Both the position numbers and the translations under genes were made by a program. Source: Methanobacteriota archaeon (GTDB lineage: Archaea > Thermoplasmatota > Poseidoniia > Poseidoniales > Thalassarchaeaceae). Taken from it: a DNA stretch of 64,000 bases. Shown piece by piece: positions 53,532 through 62,525 of the stretch. The notes beneath the pieces were generated by a model, which was given only the letters and a program-made list of their open reading frames with translations, was not told the DNA's origin and searched no databases. The stretch spans positions 69,267-133,266 of the forward strand of contig PAYZ01000017.1 in NCBI GenBank assembly GCA_002716085.1. The letters are read 5' to 3'. How positions within the stretch are numbered: the stretch's first letter is position 1; every line of letters starts with the position of its first letter.

Positions 53532-56042
53532 CTAGTGCTCTCTTCTGGGGATGGCTATCGCAGCGGCGGTAATAACTGACAACACTGCCACTACACCTGG
53601 CGATGGCAGCCCAGAAGATGAGGCCTCCTCATCCCCGGGAGATTCGGCGGGCTCAGAATCCTCCCAAAATTCGGCGGGCTCAGGACCCTCCCAATCGGAG
53701 ACGCCATCATTGTCATCATCAGAGTCGAAGAAGTCTGTCGTCCCGTCCTTGTCGGTGTCAGTCTGGTCTAGATCGGGGAAGAACTCTAGACCTAATATCT
53801 CGTAGAGCTCTTGAACATCGTGCATCGACTCAGGGGCCATGTCGTCAAGATCTACTTGGGATTCGGTGCCTGACTTTGCATCCTTTGCAGCCTGGCCTGA
53901 TAGGAACTCTGCGTTGATCATCGTTATGGGGTGTGAGTTGACGTTGGTAATTGATGGACCTAGCAGGATCCTGCCCTCGAGGACTATGGCCATTCCGAAG
54001 ACTCGCATCTCAGAAGGGCTCCAGAGCATTGTAGCGCAGAGGTCTTCCAGCTCGTAGAGTGGTTCATCGGGGAAATTGTCTTCCATTAGTGCCTCAAGTC
54101 TTTCGGAGAATGCCTCCATGGTCTTCTCAAGGTTTGATGCCTCCAATTCCTCCGCCATCCTCTCGTACTTGTCTAGTATACCGTCGTCGGAACTTCCCTC
54201 GTCGGATCCGTCATAGCAATCCTCCTCGCCATCATCTACGAAATATGAGGGGATGTAATAGCCGTCATCGCACAAGAAATCTGTTTGGGCTTGGCCGAAC
54301 TCATAGGAAAGATCGACTGCGTCAAAATACTCAGGAGCTGGTAACCCGATGTATAGGTAGTCGCCTGTCCAGTGGTATCTGGACCAACCGCAGCAATCCT
54401 CGTACATGTGGTCCGCATCAGCGGCAAAGGATCCTTGAATAGGAATTGCGCATAGCTCGTAGGCTTCGGACCAGTGAGAGCCTGAATCGCCGCAGTTGGG
54501 GTGGCCGCTCGCGAAATAGTGAGTCTCGTTCCTCGCATTGTAAAAATTAGCGTTTTCGTGGTAGCTTCCGAAAGGCACTTCCGGAGGTGGGAGGTTTGGT
54601 TGAGTGTCTTTTAGGGAGAGGTTCTCAGGCACTTCTTCCCCGCACCATTCAGGGAATCCCGGGTGATCGGAAACCTTGCTCCTGAACGAACTTGAGTTGT
54701 AGTCTTCCAGTGAATCTAGGTTGACATTCACAACACAGTGCCAGACAGAATCACGAATGACAACCTCGTCGGAATTGTCCCCGCAGTCATCATAGCCGTC
54801 ATTGACCCAATATCCGGGGATCTGGTTGCCGTTGGCGCATACGAAGATATCGTCGATATCGTCCCCATCCTCGAATTCGAGCCCTGCTTCTCCCAGCCAT
54901 TCCTCCGCCTGCCCTATTGCCACTTCGCCGAGTTGCTCGACGCCGCTGTCGAATGCCTCTGCCAGAGATAAGGCCAGCATGGCCCCCATCCCCCATGGCA
55001 CTGGTGGGACCAATCCGCACTGGGCCTGGAACTGAGTGCCATCCACCACGATGGTCTCCTTGCCCATGACTGGTGGGCAGTCATGGCCCCAGACGGCACC
55101 AGCGAAAAGAGGCATCTCCTGGAAGAATATTCCCTGGTCGACGATAGTGTCCGATAGGGCCACGTTGAAGACGTCGATGTCGACGTCGAAATCTTCTGCT
55201 GGAATCCCAGAAGCTGACAGTCCCAGAGCGTAGCTGGTTTCGCTAGAGTACGTTCCATCGATGTACCCGGTGTTCTCGAATCCCTTCCCAATGGCCCCTT
55301 GGTCTGGATCGAAATCCGCTCCGGAGGAGTTTGCCGATTCCTCGGTTGGCTCCGAGGACATCAAAAAGTGGTAGTCGACAGGCTCGTTGACCTTCCAGTT
55401 TGAAGTTATATTGGGCACGATGAACGACAGGCTAGCAGAGGATGAGATGTCGGGCGATATTGTCTCGTTTGCAGCTGAAACTCCCAACTCAAAGTCGAAC
55501 CCCATGGATATTGAGAACTCTCCATCCAAATGTAGGTCTGCCCCGTATACCACTAGATCGCTGTCTACGTACTCAACATAGTTGGCGTTAAGAACAACTA
55601 GGTAGTCCTGGTATGCACTGGCCCATACGTCGATCATCTCGTCGTTGTGAGACCAGTTGGACACAACTCCCGTGTCAGCCATGCTTCCGTGCCTAATTGT
55701 GAGCTCAGTCACCCTCTTGCTGACATTGTAGGAGGTGCCTTCCTCATCACTGACTGTGAATGGGCCAGCCTCTTCCCATGTCTCGACGAAGAATTGCGAA
55801 TTCCCGCTCAGTACCTGGTCGTAATCCAAGTCGAAGCCAGCGAATGTAGCGGCTTCCTTCAAGTCCCTGTTTAGCTCGTTTACATCCACACCCGTCATGT
55901 TCAGTGCATCGCCCTCGAAGTGCGACCAGTCGTAAGTTACCCCCCAGATTGCCGAGTCTTCCTGGCCCTCTGCTATGGAGGATGGAGCCATGGAGGTGGC
56001 GAGCAGCAAGCAAATGGACAGCGTTAGGGCCTTCTTGTTCAT
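53532..56042 (-). CDS. Secreted protein with LDL-receptor-A-like and TSP3-like motifs and C-terminal sorting-type tail
   Basis: The track start 56258 overlaps the upstream lipoprotein gene; ATG 56042 begins with a clear signal peptide (KKALTLSICLLLATSMAPSSIA), giving 836 residues. The N-terminal half is beta-rich. Near residues 400-425 comes FVCANGNQIPGYWVND..DCGDNSDE. Near 585-615 comes a second copy with FLCDDGYYIPSYFVDD..DCYDGSDE; both match the Cys and acidic calcium-box end of LDL-receptor class A modules, with fewer cysteines. Near the end is a TSP3-like DTDKDGTTDFFDSDDDNDG, then a Ser/Glu-rich spacer and GLPSPGVVAVLSVITAAAIAIPRREH-type tail: a short motif, a hydrophobic helix and basic residues, as in archaeosortase substrates. 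Confidence 0.8.
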   Translation of the reverse strand: MNKKALTLSICLLLATSMAPSSIAEGQEDSAIWGVTYDWSHFEGDALNMTGVDVNELNRDLKEAATFAGFDLDYDQVLSGNSQFFVETWEEAGPFTVSDEEGTSYNVSKRVTELTIRHGSMADTGVVSNWSHNDEMIDVWASAYQDYLVVLNANYVEYVDSDLVVYGADLHLDGEFSISMGFDFELGVSAANETISPDISSSASLSFIVPNITSNWKVNEPVDYHFLMSSEPTEESANSSGADFDPDQGAIGKGFENTGYIDGTYSSETSYALGLSASGIPAEDFDVDIDVFNVALSDTIVDQGIFFQEMPLFAGAVWGHDCPPVMGKETIVVDGTQFQAQCGLVPPVPWGMGAMLALSLAEAFDSGVEQLGEVAIGQAEEWLGEAGLEFEDGDDIDDIFVCANGNQIPGYWVNDGYDDCGDNSDEVVIRDSVWHCVVNVNLDSLEDYNSSSFRSKVSDHPGFPEWCGEEVPENLSLKDTQPNLPPPEVPFGSYHENANFYNARNETHYFASGHPNCGDSGSHWSEAYELCAIPIQGSFAADADHMYEDCCGWSRYHWTGDYLYIGLPAPEYFDAVDLSYEFGQAQTDFLCDDGYYIPSYFVDDGEEDCYDGSDEGSSDDGILDKYERMAEELEASNLEKTMEAFSERLEALMEDNFPDEPLYELEDLCATMLWSPSEMRVFGMAIVLEGRILLGPSITNVNSHPITMINAEFLSGQAAKDAKSGTESQVDLDDMAPESMHDVQELYEILGLEFFPDLDQTDTDKDGTTDFFDSDDDNDGVSDWEGPEPAEFWEDSEPAESPGDEEASSSGLPSPGVVAVLSVITAAAIAIPRREH

Positions 56043-56130
56043 GTTCTGGCGCCATACACACCGGTTATAGAATTGGTCCCGGATGAAGGGCGTCAGAAAC
56101 AAGAAAGGGTCGAGATTAATCCTACCTAAA

Positions 56131-57243
56131 TCATAACTCGCGATCGGACCATGCCTGTGCCCAATTGTCGTAGATCCTAATGTCGAAGACAGATGTTGAG
56201 TTCGTCCTGATTGAATAAGTATCGAGATTTGAGAGTAGGCCTGGCCTTCCGGCGTCAACCCACGAGAGATGCCACCATGAGCCGTCCCCCGAAGTGACGT
56301 TTGTCTCCCCTAGGCTCAGTGTTAGACTTGCTACTGACCCTCCTCCAGAAAATGAGTGCATCTCTATTTCTGAGAGGGGTGCTTCGTGGACCATGCCACT
56401 AGGGACAGTTCCGATTACGGATGTAATGCCCCCATGGGATTCCTGGTATTGCGGAATTGGAATGAACGGAACTGGGGACTTTGGTGACTCTTGCGAGTTT
56501 GCGAATGTTTCGTGAGGGTCAGCTGATGTCCCAGACTCTAGTCCGCCTTGCCAGTCCTCGTTGGCAATTTTCATCTCGAAAACAAGATTAGAGTCATCGA
56601 GGCCGCCGGAGAAAATAGAAATCCCGACTATCTCTGGCGTTATTCCCTGCAACTCTAGGTAGATGTCATCTGACTCCCTTTTGCCATGGGCAATTTGGTA
56701 AGATTCCATTGCGTCCCCAGTAATTGTCCAGCTAAGTCCTGAGAATTGGGATATGTCGTACCTGAATGGGGGCCATCTTCCTTCTGGGTTAAGGGTAGCT
56801 AGCCTAGCTAATTCGGCAAATGGGTCCTCGTAGACCGGGTCCGCATCCCTCCCGAGCATCCACTGCCCCAATGTCCTAGTGAAAGTCTGATGTCCGCCAT
56901 CCCAAATCTCGTAACCTACTACTTGGACCCCTCCAACCCAAACAGTGTTCCTCACCAGTCTACGATTCTTCTCATCATCCTTCTCAACCTCCCAAACCAT
57001 CTCTCCTTCGATTCCGTCATCGGAGAACTTGGAGACGGTCCTTACGTTTAGCTTCGCGAACTCTTCTGCTAGAATCAACGCATCTAGTTCCCCCTGCTGC
57101 TCGAGAATTGAGTTTAGGGCGCTGCTGGTTAGTGGGAAGCAAGTGTTCTCCGGGCATGGCCTCTCGAACTCCAGGCATCCGGGCACGAACGTCAGGCAGA
57201 GTAAGAATGAAATGAAGATGGACCTAATCACTGGAGCTCGCAT
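56131..57243 (-). CDS. Secreted lipoprotein, unknown function
   Basis: The signal peptide ends in a lipobox, FLLCLTFVPGCLEFE, so the mature protein would be lipid-anchored at Cys 23. The remaining 345 residues are mixed with segments VWEVEKDDEKNRRLVRNTVWVGGVQVVGYEIWDGG and GSWWHLSWVDAGRPG; I do not recognise a domain. The gene is immediately upstream of the LDL-receptor-A-like secreted protein, with an 88-base gap on the same strand. Across from it the NAD kinase gene diverges. It may form a surface complex with the next two products. Confidence 0.75.
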   Translation of the reverse strand: MRAPVIRSIFISFLLCLTFVPGCLEFERPCPENTCFPLTSSALNSILEQQGELDALILAEEFAKLNVRTVSKFSDDGIEGEMVWEVEKDDEKNRRLVRNTVWVGGVQVVGYEIWDGGHQTFTRTLGQWMLGRDADPVYEDPFAELARLATLNPEGRWPPFRYDISQFSGLSWTITGDAMESYQIAHGKRESDDIYLELQGITPEIVGISIFSGGLDDSNLVFEMKIANEDWQGGLESGTSADPHETFANSQESPKSPVPFIPIPQYQESHGGITSVIGTVPSGMVHEAPLSEIEMHSFSGGGSVASLTLSLGETNVTSGDGSWWHLSWVDAGRPGLLSNLDTYSIRTNSTSVFDIRIYDNWAQAWSDREL

Positions 57244-57341
57244 AATGGTAGGCCAAATATGCGTTCCTGAGACAAGATGTGGATTGTCGTTGCGTCGCGC
57301 CTATATGGGATGCACGTAGGGGGCAAAGCGGGGCGAGTGGC

Positions 57342-58232
57342 TTGGGCGAAGAAGTTCTAGTTGTTTACAAGAAGAACTTCGAGGAGGTGCACGACAGGTC
57401 CCTAGATGAGATCAGAAGTGTGCTCGACGTGCTTGTCAAGGACAGGGGGCTTAACGTCGGTTACACTGCAAGAGAGACAGTTAGACGGGCAGACTTCGTT
57501 GAGCCGGACTTGGTAATCGTCCTCGGCGGGGATGGAACCCTGACTTCCATAGCGCATTCCGTGGATGACAACACACCTGTGATGGGAGTAAACAGTCACC
57601 CCCGAAGCCAGGATGAAGGTGGCTCATATGGCTTCTACATGGGGAGCGACCCTAGCACATTCGCGGAAGATGTAGTTTCCGCACTAGATGGAGACGCTAT
57701 TGTGAATGTCCTCCCTAGGCTTCAGGCCGAAATTGAGACTACTAGTGGCAATGTGATTCGATGCGACCCGGCCCTCAATGACCTTTTGGTAGCCAATACT
57801 CATCAGTACCAACCATCGAAATACAAGCTAAATAGAGATGGTGTTGAGTCGGCTCAGCACTCTTCTGGATGCCTCTTCTCGACATTCCTAGGCCAGGGAG
57901 CCTGGTTCAGGCACGTTGTGGACATAGAGGGTTCAAAATTCCCGATTGAAGAGATTGACGACCACTACCTGTTCGTTGCCAGGGAGCTCCCACGTTCGGA
58001 CAGGTCGGAGGATGGGACTTACTGGGGGTGGGGCAGTGGGCCCACGGTGATTACCAGCGACATGCACAGGGGCTACGTGGTCAGCGATGGATGGGATGAG
58101 ACACACTTCACCAGGGGTGCCACATTGACCGTTGGAATCGATGGTCCCAAGTTGCGTCTTCTGACATTCAGAGGAAGCATCCTGGGAGGGGTGGATCAAT
58201 GGTTGGCTAGCCCATCAAAGGATCTGCTCTAG
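57342..58232 (+). CDS. nadK: NAD kinase-like protein
   Basis: NADK phosphorylates NAD to NADP. The GGDG motif is in [28 protein letters not shown] follows, and [12 protein letters not shown] corresponds to the second substrate-binding motif (Asp instead of Glu in NE). The final beta domain has [15 protein letters not shown]. The frame is open from GTG 57279 in the track. Since the first 21 residues are not family-like, TTG 57342 ([12 protein letters not shown]) is another possible start. A TATA-like AAATAT near 57255 would fit a leaderless start near 57279. Its end overlaps convergent aapP by 18 bases. Confidence 0.85.
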   Translation: MGEEVLVVYKKNFEEVHDRSLDEIRSVLDVLVKDRGLNVGYTARETVRRADFVEPDLVIVLGGDGTLTSIAHSVDDNTPVMGVNSHPRSQDEGGSYGFYMGSDPSTFAEDVVSALDGDAIVNVLPRLQAEIETTSGNVIRCDPALNDLLVANTHQYQPSKYKLNRDGVESAQHSSGCLFSTFLGQGAWFRHVVDIEGSKFPIEEIDDHYLFVARELPRSDRSEDGTYWGWGSGPTVITSDMHRGYVVSDGWDETHFTRGATLTVGIDGPKLRLLTFRGSILGGVDQWLASPSKDLL

Positions 58233-58964
58233 GAACAGCTTCGTTCTATCGTGCTTAGGGTTTGAGAAGAACTCCTCCGGGGTATTCTCCTCTACGAGTT
58301 CCCCTTCGTCGAAGAGGATGCATCTGTCGGCGACCTCCTTTGCGAAGCCCATCTCGTGAGTAACCACTATCATTGTGATGTCCCTCCTGGCCAGATCTAT
58401 CATCACTTCCAAAACCTCCTTGATCATCTCCGGATCTAGTGCCGAGGTTGGTTCGTCGAAGAGCATGATGTTTGGATCCATTGCCAGAGCTCTAGCAATA
58501 GCCACCCTCTGCTGCTGGCCTCCTGACAGGCCACTTGGGTACTTGTAAGCCTGTTCTGGGATTCCGACCCTCTCTAGGAGTTCCATCGCCTTTGCCTCGG
58601 CATCGGCCTTGGACGAGGCTTTGACCTTCATTGGTGCTAGAGTGATGTTCTCCATTACTGTCAGGTGCGGGAATAGGTTGAATTGCTGGAAAACGAAACC
58701 GATGTCGGCCCTTATTTTCTTCAGATCGGCTACGCTGGTCTTCTCGCTGATCTCGATCCCCTCCACGTGAATCTCTCCAGCGCTGTGCGGCTGGAGCCTG
58801 TTTAGGGTGCGAATGAATGTGGACTTGCCCGATCCAGAGGGGCCTAGGACCACTATGATCTCGCCCCTCCTAATTTCCATGTCGATTCCCTTCAGAGCCC
58901 AGAATTCCCCAAAGTTGACCTTGACTCCTTTAGTGCTAATTATTATCTCGTTTTCTTCGCTCAT
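58215..58964 (-). CDS. aapP: Amino-acid ABC transporter ATP-binding protein (AapP-like)
   Basis: The ATPase subunit of a polar amino-acid importer. Walker A is [10 protein letters not shown]-loop [14 protein letters not shown], signature [15 protein letters not shown] and Walker [15 protein letters not shown]. The D-loop and switch His (VVTHEMGFA) are intact. It is typical of the GlnQ/HisP/AapP branch at 249 residues. It is the last gene of the aapJQMP-type operon; its start overlaps the AapM-like stop by 4 bases. Confidence 0.96.
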   Translation of the reverse strand: MSEENEIIISTKGVKVNFGEFWALKGIDMEIRRGEIIVVLGPSGSGKSTFIRTLNRLQPHSAGEIHVEGIEISEKTSVADLKKIRADIGFVFQQFNLFPHLTVMENITLAPMKVKASSKADAEAKAMELLERVGIPEQAYKYPSGLSGGQQQRVAIARALAMDPNIMLFDEPTSALDPEMIKEVLEVMIDLARRDITMIVVTHEMGFAKEVADRCILFDEGELVEENTPEEFFSNPKHDRTKLFLEQIL

Positions 58965-60538
58965 GCTCTCTCCGCCCCTCCCTCATTCACTAACCCAAGG
59001 CTCCTTTCGACCTTCATAGAAATTCGGGAGATGTAAAATGCAGGCAGCCAGAAAACGATGGCAGCGAAGTAGAGTGGCTCGAGATAGTAACCCATGAAGT
59101 TGAAGTCCGTCTGAGAAAGGGTCGAAGCGATCTTCAAGAAGTCAAGAACCCCGATGATGTAGAGAAGGGTGGTGTCCTTCCAGAGACCTATGAATACGCT
59201 GACTATCGATGGCAGAGTAGTCCTAATGGCATTTGGCAGTTCCACGGACTGCTTTGTCTGGATTGGAGACAGCCCCAATGCGATTGCGGCTTCTTTCTGG
59301 CCGGAATCCACGGATTGTAGACCACCTCTGATGACCTCTGCGATGTATACTGCACCGAAGAAGCTGAAGATTGCCATCATCCTGAGTATATTGCTGAAGT
59401 CCTCAGGGTCGGAGAATAGGGGGTCTGCGACGTCACCCAGCATGAATAGGGCGAAGTATAGCCAGCAGATCAGAGGGCCTGATCGGAAAATCTCGATGAA
59501 GGCGACTGTAGGCCACTTGACCACTGGGAGATTGCTCTGCCGGCCAAATGCAAACAAGATGCCCAACCCGAGACCTAGGACGCATCCAGCCGTTGCTACG
59601 ATGAAATTGACGAAAAGTCCGCCCCATTGGGTAGAGGGGATGCCGGGTTCGGATAGGGGGTCCAGCATGGGTCCGATAATCGGTATTGGGGAAAGGAATG
59701 ATGCAAGTGATTGCATGAAATCGGGCGGATCCATCATGAAGATGACCAAGAAGAAGTTGCAGACGACCAAGATCGTCAGAACCCTCTTCACCCTATTGAC
59801 TTGGTATTCTTCGCTTCTATTGTTGTACCACCGGGATATAGCGAATGAGGCCAAGGAGAGCAAAGCGATAGTCAATAGCCTAGTCCTGACTGATTCTGCG
59901 TTGAAGTTGGAGTACTCTTCGTTAGTCGCGAATGCTATGAATCCTATCGAGATGACAAGGAACCAAGGTACGAATGTCGAGGACTTTGTGTCCGAAGTGC
60001 CGTACAGTGCACCAAGAAGGATTAGCGAAAAAACCACGAATGGCCAGAGTCTCCAGTTGTGGGCGGGAATTAGGTCCGAAGTCATCGCCAAGGTTAGGTC
60101 GGGCCCCACAGCCAGTAGAACCCTGTTCGACCAGACAATGTCCCACCTCATTTCCAAGAGCATTATCTCAAGGGCCATTTCGACAAGGAATGCACTGAGG
60201 AATGCGCTTAGTATGCCTAGAATAGCAGCTGAGCTGGAACGAAGGAAAGTTTGCTTTAGCAGGACCAGACAAATTACCCAGACAGCCAGAGCTGCGAATG
60301 CAGAGGAAAGCAACGAGTAGATTGCCCTGTCCGCCTCTGTTACCTCGCCCACTGCTTCCATCCCCATGGAATCCATGAAGTAGAAAATGAATGATATGAG
60401 GCCGATTGAAAGAGCGACTAGAGATAGCTTCGTGTCGACCTCCTTGCCCTCGAAGTTCGATCTGCCTGAGACCGCGGTCTCAGACTTCTGGAGGGCGATC
60501 AGCGCCTCTTCTTTCGATTTGGGAATTATTGAAATCAT
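58961..60538 (-). CDS. aapM: Amino-acid ABC transporter permease (AapM-like, extended)
   Basis: The HisM/GlnP-type permease domain sits in the last 250 residues, with [26 protein letters not shown] and [20 protein letters not shown]. The EAA loop is [32 protein letters not shown]. An N-terminal region of about 250 residues adds six or seven extra hydrophobic segments. At 525 residues it is much longer than bacterial AapM (about 385). It overlaps both neighbours by 4 bases, so the operon is tightly coupled. The permease pair should form the heterodimeric pore. Confidence 0.9.
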   Translation of the reverse strand: MISIIPKSKEEALIALQKSETAVSGRSNFEGKEVDTKLSLVALSIGLISFIFYFMDSMGMEAVGEVTEADRAIYSLLSSAFAALAVWVICLVLLKQTFLRSSSAAILGILSAFLSAFLVEMALEIMLLEMRWDIVWSNRVLLAVGPDLTLAMTSDLIPAHNWRLWPFVVFSLILLGALYGTSDTKSSTFVPWFLVISIGFIAFATNEEYSNFNAESVRTRLLTIALLSLASFAISRWYNNRSEEYQVNRVKRVLTILVVCNFFLVIFMMDPPDFMQSLASFLSPIPIIGPMLDPLSEPGIPSTQWGGLFVNFIVATAGCVLGLGLGILFAFGRQSNLPVVKWPTVAFIEIFRSGPLICWLYFALFMLGDVADPLFSDPEDFSNILRMMAIFSFFGAVYIAEVIRGGLQSVDSGQKEAAIALGLSPIQTKQSVELPNAIRTTLPSIVSVFIGLWKDTTLLYIIGVLDFLKIASTLSQTDFNFMGYYLEPLYFAAIVFWLPAFYISRISMKVERSLGLVNEGGAERA

Positions 60539-62424
60539 ATCCTCACCCTCGTAACTCTGGCATTGTAGGCATTCATTATTCCTGAGATCAACAGGCTACC
60601 TGCTTGGTATGTGACTAGAAGCAGAATGAAGAGTGGGATGAGCTTGCCAACGTTGTTCATCATTACTGAGATGACGTAGAATACGTCGTTGTATGCTACG
60701 ACGATTGCGAGGCTACTGTTCTTCCAGACGTTCATGTACTGGCTATTCAGAAGTGGGACCATACTCCTGAGGGCCTGGGGCATAATGACTAGTCTTAGCC
60801 TCTGATAAGGAGTCAAGCCGAGGGATACGGCCGCCTCCACCTGGCCAACTGGAAGAGACTGTATGCTTCCCCTAACTATCTCGGATACGACGGAGGCGGT
60901 GAATAGGGTCAGACCGAGAACCATTGCTGTGAACATTAGTGTGACCTTGAAGTAAGTGCCCTCCACGAATATCCACGAACCTGACGCCTCTGGCCTAACT
61001 TTGTCCATTACTGGAGTGGAGTAGTCGCCAAGCATGAGCGCCAATCCAAGAACAATGGCAGCCCCCCATATCCCAGAGCGCCTGAGGACGGCTGCGTTGG
61101 AGTCATCAACACCGTCCCTCTGCAGATACCTCATCACACCCCACACGGATAGCAAGATGACAATGAATAGGATGGCCCTGGATGCCTCGAACAGTGGAAT
61201 GAACATTCCTTGGCGAGATGCATAGAAGATCCCCTCTGTCTCCGAGGCGTTGGAGCCGAATAACCAGGCCCTGGTCGACCCATAGACTGGGAAGCTTAGT
61301 CCGAATTGGGTGGTAATGACGAAGAGGAGAATTGCCAGTGGGAAGTTCCTGAATAGCTCGACGTAGACGGTTGCCATCCCGGATGCGACCTTGTTTGAAG
61401 ACATCCTCAGGACCCCGATGGTGATGCCAAGGATTGTGCACAGGACGATTGCCAATAACGTGGCTCTGATGGAGTTGATTACTGAAGCCCAGTAGAATGT
61501 CCACCTGGAGTCTTCTCCGAATTCTGGAATCAAGGGCCAACCAGTCATGTCGAACGAGTTATTCGAATCCATGAAGCCCCAATCCACGTCCCAGCGTGCT
61601 GCGGCATTGACGTCTGGATTGTTTTGTAGGTACAAGAACCTAGTGACCATGTATAGCATTAGGGGGGTGATCACTGTGAAGAAGAACGCTGAGCTCCTCC
61701 GATCCATTTCTGATGGGTTGGATTCTCCCTTGCCTATGATGTAGGCAGAAGACAAGACTACGAGCAAGAATAGCAATGAAAGGGTCCTTGGCAGGTCTTC
61801 GACCACGACTGGTAAAAAGGAAACTCCGAAGAAGCAGAAGGAGACGAAAGCGAAAATGGGGAGTGCTGTCCTCATTAGGTGTATTCTCTCGAAGCGTCCG
61901 GATAGTATCAGTGGGAGATCGCCGGTCGACAGTGCGAAACCGACCACGATAGGAGTTCCCAGGAGAAGTAGGGGGAGGCCCGATGTAGGAGAGGGGTTTA
62001 ATGACCCAACTATGAAAGGGGCTAGTAAAGCGATAACTATCGCGGTCGCACTAACTATCCAACCCTGCCACTCCCTTGGCCTCAATAATGCCTTGAAATC
62101 GTTCTGAGCCAGAAGAAAGAATACGAGCACCACCAATGCAAGCCTAGTGGTGACTTCTCCTGTTCCGATGAATGATGGGTTGAGTTGCTCGCCAGCGAAG
62201 ACTACTGACCTGGTGAGATCTGTAATCGCTAAGGCTGATGGGGTGAACAACCTATTGCTGTATGTCCAAGCTAGGAAAATATAGAATAAAAGGATTGCAG
62301 ATTCCCTGCTCACTCCCCGGGGATCGTTCTTAGCACGTTCTGCAAATTTATTGGCGCGTGCTCTGATATCAAAATCGGAAAACGCAGAAACGATGTCATT
62401 CTGGATTTCTCTGAATAACGACAT
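60535..62424 (-). CDS. aapQ: Amino-acid ABC transporter permease (AapQ-like, extended)
   Basis: The second permease has TLLAIVLCTILGITIGVLRMSSNKVASGMATVYVELFRNFPLAILLFVITTQ and the EAA loop VGQVEAAVSLGLTPYQRLRLVIMPQALRSMVPLLNSQYMN, both standard for the polar amino-acid family. The N-terminal 280 residues hold many further membrane segments not present in bacterial AapQ (about 400 residues). AapQ-type features include PVYGSTRAWLF and the long periplasmic loop. It follows the substrate-binding-protein gene after a 101-base gap with a hairpin. Confidence 0.9.
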   Translation of the reverse strand: MSLFREIQNDIVSAFSDFDIRARANKFAERAKNDPRGVSRESAILLFYIFLAWTYSNRLFTPSALAITDLTRSVVFAGEQLNPSFIGTGEVTTRLALVVLVFFLLAQNDFKALLRPREWQGWIVSATAIVIALLAPFIVGSLNPSPTSGLPLLLLGTPIVVGFALSTGDLPLILSGRFERIHLMRTALPIFAFVSFCFFGVSFLPVVVEDLPRTLSLLFLLVVLSSAYIIGKGESNPSEMDRRSSAFFFTVITPLMLYMVTRFLYLQNNPDVNAAARWDVDWGFMDSNNSFDMTGWPLIPEFGEDSRWTFYWASVINSIRATLLAIVLCTILGITIGVLRMSSNKVASGMATVYVELFRNFPLAILLFVITTQFGLSFPVYGSTRAWLFGSNASETEGIFYASRQGMFIPLFEASRAILFIVILLSVWGVMRYLQRDGVDDSNAAVLRRSGIWGAAIVLGLALMLGDYSTPVMDKVRPEASGSWIFVEGTYFKVTLMFTAMVLGLTLFTASVVSEIVRGSIQSLPVGQVEAAVSLGLTPYQRLRLVIMPQALRSMVPLLNSQYMNVWKNSSLAIVVAYNDVFYVISVMMNNVGKLIPLFILLLVTYQAGSLLISGIMNAYNARVTRVRI

Positions 62425-62462
62425 CTCACTTGCCCTCCCTAAAGGGGGAATTGTTGGGTCCC

Positions 62463-62487
62463 GCCAGGGAGCGTGATGCCCCCTGGC
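62463..62487 (-). promoter_or_regulatory. Hairpin between aapJ and aapQ
   Basis: A 7-bp perfect stem GCCAGGG/CCCTGGC with an 11-base loop is seen in the 101-base gap between the substrate-binding protein gene and the first permease gene, both on the minus strand. In bacterial ABC operons a hairpin in this place often causes partial termination or protects the upstream mRNA, so that the binding protein is made in excess. A similar role here is inference. Confidence 0.45.
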
Positions 62488-62525
62488 AGGATTTCGTAAC
62501 TCTGTCTCTCACCGAATATTGGATT

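Noticed and set aside
56043-56258. 72-residue N-terminal extension of the LDLa-like protein in the track
   Set aside because: It overlaps the lipoprotein gene and places the signal peptide internally; ATG 56042 gives a normal signal peptide.
57277-57360. 27-codon ORF MWIVVASRLYG... beginning with ATG just before the NAD kinase frame
   Set aside because: It is too short and lacks a recognisable motif. A frameshift joining it to NAD kinase was considered, but the kinase core is complete without it.
59169-60320. 383-codon plus-strand ORF
   Set aside because: It is antisense to the AapM-like permease and shows no domain; long shadow ORFs are common opposite GC-biased membrane genes.
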